From assembly GCA_023433265.1 (NCBI GenBank), contig JAEZDR010000037.1, forward strand, positions 1-18,003: 18,003 nucleotides of DNA. Direction: 5' to 3'. The position numbers and the translations under genes are program-made. The DNA comes from Bacteroidota bacterium. GTDB taxonomy: Bacteria > Bacteroidota > Bacteroidia > Chitinophagales > Chitinophagaceae. Below are positions 14,007-18,003 of the stretch, one piece after another. Position 1 is the stretch's first letter, and each line of letters begins with the position of its first letter. Below the pieces are notes generated by a model. The model was not told the DNA's origin and made no database searches. It worked only from the letters and a program-made list of their open reading frames with translations.

Positions 14007-15638
14007 ATGAATTACGGTTATTTTTCTTACCCCCTTCCTGCTAACGAACCCGTACTTAATTATGCACCTAACAGCCCCGAGCGGGCAAGGCTTAAAACAG
14101 TGCTTGCAGAACTAAAGAAAAAGCCTGTTGAAATACCTATGTACATAGGCAGTAAAGCAGTAAAAACTGGAAATAAAAAAGCCATTCACCCTCCCCACGA
14201 GCTTAGCCACACGCTTGGATATTTTCATGCTGGCGAGGAGAAGCATGTGCGACTTGCAATAGATGCGGCACTTAAGGCAAGAGAAACCTGGGCAAACATG
14301 CCATGGGCAGAACGTGCACACATTTTCCTAAAGGCAGCGGATCTCATGGCTACCAAATATCGTCCTTATATGAATGGGACGACTATGCTGGGGCAGAGCA
14401 AAAATGCTTACCAGGCAGAGATCGACAGCGCCTGCGAAATCATCGACTTCCTTAGATTCAACGTTCATTTTCTAAGCGAAATATACAAGCAACAACCTAT
14501 TTCTGCTCCCGGAATGCATAACCGTATGGAATGGAGGCCGCTTGAAGGTTTTGTACTTGCAGTCACACCTTTCAATTTCACGGCTATCGCTGGTAATTTG
14601 CCTACAAGTGCTGCTATGTGTGGTAACGTGGTGGTTTGGAAGTGCGCTAACACCCAGGTTTATTCGGCTAATATGATTATGAAGGTGCTTAAGGAAGCTG
14701 GGTTGCCCGATGGTGTTATCAACCTCATTTTCGTCGACGGCCCCACAATCGGTAAAGTTTGTTTTAGTCACAGAGACTTTGCCGGTGTGCATTTTACAGG
14801 ATCCACAGGTGTGTTTAATAATATGTGGAAGACGATAGGGGAGAATATGGGTATTTATAAAAGCTATCCGCGCATTGTGGGTGAAACAGGCGGAAAAGAT
14901 TTTGTAATGGTGCACCCATCTGCTAAACCGGATGTTGTGGTAACTGCACTTGCACGCGGAGCCTTTGAGTACCAGGGGCAAAAATGCTCTGCTGCATCCA
15001 GGGCTTATATCCCATCGAATATTGCTCAGGAAGTGAAGGATAAGCTAGCGGCAACGCTTAGTACCATGAAGATGGGTACGGTTGAAGATTTCAGCAATTT
15101 CATCAATGCTGTGATAGACGAGAAGAGTTTCAACAACATTGTCAAATACATTGATGCTGTTAAGAAAGATAAGAAAACAAGCATTATAGCTGGGGGCAAA
15201 TACAGCAAGAAAGAGGGCTACTTTATTGAGCCTACCGTTATTGAAGCGAAAGACCCTCGGTATGTTACTATGTGCGAGGAGATATTTGGACCAGTATTGA
15301 CGATTTACGTATACGATGAGAACAAGTATGAAGAAACGCTGGAGCTTGTAGATACAACTTCAAATTACGGGCTCACAGGTGCCATCATCGCCCAGGATAG
15401 GGATGCTGTATTGTTGGCTACAAATAAACTTAGGAATGCTGCAGGCAATTTTTACATAAACGATAAGCCGACCGGAGCAGTAGTAGGTCAGCAACCCTTT
15501 GGTGGCGCGCGTGGTAGCGGTACGAACGATAAGGCTGGCAGCATGATCAACCTTTACAGATGGTTGAGTGCCAGGACCATCAAAGAAACGTTTAACCCGC
15601 CAACAGACTATAAATATCCTTTCCTCGCTCAGGACTAG
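14007..15638 (+). CDS. pruA: L-glutamate gamma-semialdehyde dehydrogenase (1-pyrroline-5-carboxylate dehydrogenase)
   Basis: It oxidises glutamate semialdehyde (from proline or arginine breakdown) to glutamate with NAD+. The 543 residues match stand-alone P5C dehydrogenases, including the extended N-terminus seen in Bacteroidota and eukaryotic mitochondrial enzymes. The Rossmann-type motif is TPFNFTAIAGNLP (187-199), the glycine motif FTGSTGVF (263-270), the general-base Glu293 is in GETGGKD, and the nucleophile Cys327 is in YQGQKCSAASR. Near the C-terminus QQPFGGARGSGTNDKAG is the family signature. The proline dehydrogenase gene (putA/prodh) is not adjacent. It is a monocistronic unit with its own terminator. 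Confidence 0.96.
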   Translation: MNYGYFSYPLPANEPVLNYAPNSPERARLKTVLAELKKKPVEIPMYIGSKAVKTGNKKAIHPPHELSHTLGYFHAGEEKHVRLAIDAALKARETWANMPWAERAHIFLKAADLMATKYRPYMNGTTMLGQSKNAYQAEIDSACEIIDFLRFNVHFLSEIYKQQPISAPGMHNRMEWRPLEGFVLAVTPFNFTAIAGNLPTSAAMCGNVVVWKCANTQVYSANMIMKVLKEAGLPDGVINLIFVDGPTIGKVCFSHRDFAGVHFTGSTGVFNNMWKTIGENMGIYKSYPRIVGETGGKDFVMVHPSAKPDVVVTALARGAFEYQGQKCSAASRAYIPSNIAQEVKDKLAATLSTMKMGTVEDFSNFINAVIDEKSFNNIVKYIDAVKKDKKTSIIAGGKYSKKEGYFIEPTVIEAKDPRYVTMCEEIFGPVLTIYVYDENKYEETLELVDTTSNYGLTGAIIAQDRDAVLLATNKLRNAAGNFYINDKPTGAVVGQQPFGGARGSGTNDKAGSMINLYRWLSARTIKETFNPPTDYKYPFLAQD

Positions 15639-15660
15639 GAGGGTAGCAATATAGCACTTC

Positions 15661-15688
15661 AAACCGGGTACATCCATGTGCCCGGTTT
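15661..15688 (+). terminator. Rho-independent terminator of pruA
   Basis: AAACCGGGTACA and TGTGCCCGGTTT form a 12-bp stem with one wobble pair and a 4-nt loop, followed by TTCTTT. It lies 23 nt after the pruA stop. Confidence 0.85.
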
Positions 15689-15934
15689 TCTTTATCTGGT
15701 AAGTAACTACTGAGCCCTATAAACTCTATTAATTTAAAATAAGCTATCGAAGAGGGTTGACAGTTCCTATGCAGCCACCTCAAACGCAAACATGGCAACG
15801 GCCATATCCTGATACCAAATCACAGGAGTCGAATAGCCTCCGAACCTTAAGTTATAAGGTGTAAAGCAAAATCAGGAATAACTTACAACGCTGTAAACAT
15901 CACAAAGGAAATCTCCCCAATGTGTAAAGTTTTT

Positions 15935-15960
15935 CTAGGACAAGACACTAGGACAAGACA
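15935..15960. repeat. 13-bp perfect tandem duplication
   Basis: CTAGGACAAGACA occurs twice without a gap (15935-15947 and 15948-15960), 7 bp before the 11-bp array starts. Confidence 0.9.
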
Positions 15961-15967
15961 CCCCACG

Positions 15968-16055
15968 GTTCACCCATAGTTCTACCACAATTCTCCCGCA
16001 GTTGTCCCATAGTTCTCCCATAGTTCTCCCATAGTTGTCCCATAGTTCACCCGTA
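15968..16055. repeat. 11-bp tandem repeat, eight copies
   Basis: The consensus GTTCTCCCATA is repeated eight times with no spacers, at 15968, 15979, 15990, 16001, 16012, 16023, 16034 and 16045. The inner copies (16012 and 16023) are identical, those at 16001 and 16034 share one change (GTTGTCCCATA), and the outer copies drift most, as expected if the array grows from the middle. The 11-bp unit is close to one helical turn and cannot keep a reading frame, so it is non-coding. Confidence 0.92.
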
Positions 16056-16221
16056 GCAACGGCTATCCTAAACTACCCTTAAACGCTGCCTCACTCGGGC
16101 CAAAACCGATACTGCTCTACTCTTCCTCCTATACTTCACGTATTCCGCCCTTACCTTCAGTAACCTACATCAGCTCTACATATCACTTTTATTCCGAATT
16201 TATAGTACTTTCCTCCCTTCT

Positions 16222-17010
16222 ATGTGTTACGACGTCAACGTTGCAGTAAAAATTGAAGCCATAAGCGCTTACTTCGGCGGTGTACAGGTACCTGCACAGT
16301 TAACCCTCGACATGGATACCGGTGTGCATGTGCAAGCTCAGAGTTATAAAAAGTGCCCGGTGATCACGATGGATGACGGTGTCCTAAACCTTCGGGAATT
16401 TGAGTGGGGTGTAATTGCGGATTATATGAAAACTCCGGAGGATATAAAGAAATACCGGAGTCTGATGTGCAATGCACAAAGCGAAAAAATACTTGGCGAT
16501 AAACGATCCTTCTGGTATAGAATAAGAACCCGCAGATGCCTTTTACCTGTGTATGGTTTTTATGAACATAGAGAGGTAAAAGGCTGGAAAAACAAAATAC
16601 CCTACTATATAACCTTGAAGGATAGGGAAATGTTTGCTTTGCCTGGTATATATGCATACGCACCCGTTCCTGATATAGAGACGGGAGAGGCTAGAGGCTG
16701 TTTCACTATTGTAACGCGGGCAGCAAATTCAATCATGAGGCATATACATAATGGCGGAAGCAATCCCGGCCGGATGCCCCTTTTGCTGCCAAAGGACAAA
16801 GAAATCAAATGGCTGACTTCTGTAGGGGACGATGGCACAAAGGATCTAATTGAATATGAACTACCGTCCCATGAGCTTTTTGCGTATCCGGTACACACCA
16901 TTCGCACAACTAAGGCAAGGCCAGATGGCGGCAAAAAAAGCGATCCTTACGAATGGATTGGCCTTCCGGAGCCCGGTCACGATTTAGACGAACAGCAAAA
17001 GCTTTTCTAG
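16222..17010 (+). CDS. SOS response-associated peptidase (SRAP; YedK/HMCES family)
   Basis: SRAP proteins bind abasic sites in single-stranded DNA and form a thiazolidine crosslink through Cys2, protecting replication forks. The start is fixed by chemistry: Met1 is removed so that Cys2 (MCYDV) becomes the N-terminus. Other active-site residues are in place: Asn84 (MCNAQSE), Glu115 (VYGFYEH, usually GFYEW) and His176 (RHIHN) before RMPLLL. The His-to-RMP gap carries a short GGSNPG insertion compared with the compact H-x-RMP of the Escherichia coli enzyme. At 262 residues it is slightly longer than YedK, with a charged C-terminal tail. There is no visible SOS box or partner gene. It stands alone between two gene-free stretches. 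Confidence 0.92.
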   Translation: MCYDVNVAVKIEAISAYFGGVQVPAQLTLDMDTGVHVQAQSYKKCPVITMDDGVLNLREFEWGVIADYMKTPEDIKKYRSLMCNAQSEKILGDKRSFWYRIRTRRCLLPVYGFYEHREVKGWKNKIPYYITLKDREMFALPGIYAYAPVPDIETGEARGCFTIVTRAANSIMRHIHNGGSNPGRMPLLLPKDKEIKWLTSVGDDGTKDLIEYELPSHELFAYPVHTIRTTKARPDGGKKSDPYEWIGLPEPGHDLDEQQKLF

Positions 17011-17319
17011 CCAAAACAGCTTAACTCGGGTGTCCACTTATGTGTTTAATACCAGGATAATAGGGTCGCTAACCCTGTTTTATCAGAAAGATATTAGGGA
17101 AGTACACATAACAAACAATCATATAGCGTCCTAAAGACTTTTGTACCTTAACCAACCACCATTTTGCTATATATTTGCGCACCTTTAAAAAGGAGGCATA
17201 TGCTACTTGCTTGTTTATACTCCTTTTATCACAATAAGATGGCTTCCAATACGTTTACTTGCTTAGTTATGCCATGTAACTGAGGTGGCGAAGCTATATG
17301 AACCCTAATAATTTGACTC
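17011..17319. other. Leader region upstream of the SLBB export gene
   Basis: No recognised gene lies in these 309 bases. A weak hairpin with AGGGT/ACCCT arms (17062-17076) followed by GTTTT could end the SRAP transcript. A candidate promoter (TATATTTG, 17170-17177) follows. Next comes AAGGAGG (17190-17196) just before ATG 17200, which opens a 27-codon frame ending at TGA 17281-17283. AAAAGGAG can pair with CTCCTTTT (8 bp) about 20 nt downstream, which could hide the SD. A leader-peptide control is possible but unproven. Confidence 0.35.
17170..17177 (+). promoter_or_regulatory. Candidate Bacteroidota -7 element for the SLBB export gene
   Basis: TATATTTG matches TAnnTTTG exactly and would give a leader of about 135 nt. 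The nearest TTTG upstream (17140-17143) is about 26 nt away, wider than the usual spacing, so the assignment is tentative. Confidence 0.35.
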
Positions 17320-18003
17320 ATGTTTTTAAGGAAGATAATCCCTCTAATAATTAGTTTCCTGGCATTTGCGCAAGTTGCTGAAGGTCAGGATTTGCTGCGA
17401 GGTAATCCAACTGACTTCAGAGCCGACAGGTTGACTGATGCAGATATAGAAAAGTTTATTGAGCAACTGAAGTCAATGAGGTTAACTGTGGAGGAAGCGG
17501 AACTTCTCGCTGTGCAGCGAGGATTCCCTCAATCGGAGATTGACAAGCTTAAGACAAGGATGGAACAGCTAATGCTTAATCAGCGAACGCGAGATGAAAA
17601 GCCTGCAGAAATCCGTGAGCGAAACAACAAGGAAAAAAGGGATAATAACGGTACCCCAAAAGACAATGAACGGGGTGCCACAAGTGAAGAAAAAAAGAAA
17701 ACTGAGGCAAAGAATGAGATTGATCAAAGGGTATTTGGAGCCGAGCTGTTTGCTACCGCTAGCCTTACCTTTGAGCCGGATGTACGTATAGCAACTCCGG
17801 TGAATTATGAAGTAGGCCCGGACGACGAACTTCAGATAACGGTTTATGGTGTACAAGAAGCTTCACATAACCTAAAAGTTAACCCTGAAGGATCAATCAC
17901 CATCCCATATGTTGGCGTTGTTCGGGTAGGGGGGCTAACAATTGAAGCTGCCACAAGCAAAATCAGGCAAACAATGGGTTCTACGGCGTACAGGAGTTTA
18001 GCC
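17320..18003 (+). CDS. SLBB-domain polysaccharide export protein (Wza-like), 5' part
   Basis: Wza-like proteins form the outer-membrane channel for capsule or exopolysaccharide export. The frame from ATG 17320 is open to the window end (228 codons). It begins with a signal peptide (about 1-22, MFLRKIIPLIISFLAFAQVA). A helical, charged region follows at about 30-90. Residues 85-135 are a very polar low-complexity linker rich in Lys, Glu, Asn and Arg. The polysaccharide-export domain starts at about 160 with YEVGPDDELQITVYG (163-177) and GSITIPYVGVVRVGGLT (191-207). The SLBB repeats should lie beyond the window. There is no obvious lipobox Cys, unlike E. coli Wza. It is probably the first gene of a polysaccharide locus continuing to the right. 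Confidence 0.88.
   Translation, partial: MFLRKIIPLIISFLAFAQVAEGQDLLRGNPTDFRADRLTDADIEKFIEQLKSMRLTVEEAELLAVQRGFPQSEIDKLKTRMEQLMLNQRTRDEKPAEIRERNNKEKRDNNGTPKDNERGATSEEKKKTEAKNEIDQRVFGAELFATASLTFEPDVRIATPVNYEVGPDDELQITVYGVQEASHNLKVNPEGSITIPYVGVVRVGGLTIEAATSKIRQTMGSTAYRSLA

Larger units (their letters stand above)
15689..16221. other. Gene-free stretch holding tandem repeats
   Basis: No protein-coding frame or RNA gene was recognised in 533 bases between the pruA terminator and the SRAP gene. The notable content is a 13-bp x 2 duplication and an 11-bp x 8 tandem array. The sequence from about 16056 to 16200 is C/T-rich on the plus strand and featureless apart from that bias. Confidence 0.6.

Noticed and set aside
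15968..16055. CRISPR array
   Set aside because: The units are 11 bp, contiguous and without unique spacers, and no cas gene is nearby.

Overview
The window looks like a chromosomal segment of a Bacteroidota bacterium, probably in or near the Chitinophagaceae. The evidence is two proteins ending in type IX secretion (T9SS) sorting domains, Bacteroidota-style promoter elements (TAnnTTTG), the near absence of Shine-Dalgarno sites, and the protein styles of accA, dapA, pruA and the SLBB protein. The order rank is an inference; the phylum is fairly safe.

Left part (1-3673) reads as the decayed end of a mobile defence island. Base 1 lies inside a minus-strand fragment of a prokaryotic Argonaute PIWI domain. 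This is cut by a complete IS21-family element (208-2805: istA, istB, iterated 24-bp terminal repeats). On the other side of the element the minus strand carries the first ~50 codons of an AbiEi-like type IV antitoxin. The flanks show no target duplication, so the element probably mediated a deletion joining two formerly separate defence genes. A gene-free, G-rich, repeat-bearing stretch follows. It ends at a copy of the 3' end of a tRNA (best fit tRNA-Asp) plus its terminator (3631-3673), which looks like the distal attachment site of an integrated island.

Middle part (3674-7706) is core chromosome on the plus strand: accA (fatty acid synthesis) and dapA (lysine and diaminopimelate synthesis) 20 bp apart, a secreted esterase with an N-terminal glycogen-binding-like domain, a clear terminator, and a small NuiA-type nuclease inhibitor.

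The minus-strand block 8040-13664 is a pectin-degradation cluster. In transcription order it holds a PL1-type pectate lyase and a CE8 pectin methylesterase, both with T9SS tails, then a CE12-type SGNH acetylesterase. Together they would remove methyl and acetyl groups and cleave the polygalacturonate backbone. A strong hairpin terminator lies before the last gene.

Right part (13665-18003) holds pruA (proline and arginine catabolism), a gene-free stretch with an 11-bp x 8 tandem repeat, an SRAP/YedK-type DNA-protein crosslink protein, and the start of a Wza-like SLBB polysaccharide-export protein that runs off the window.
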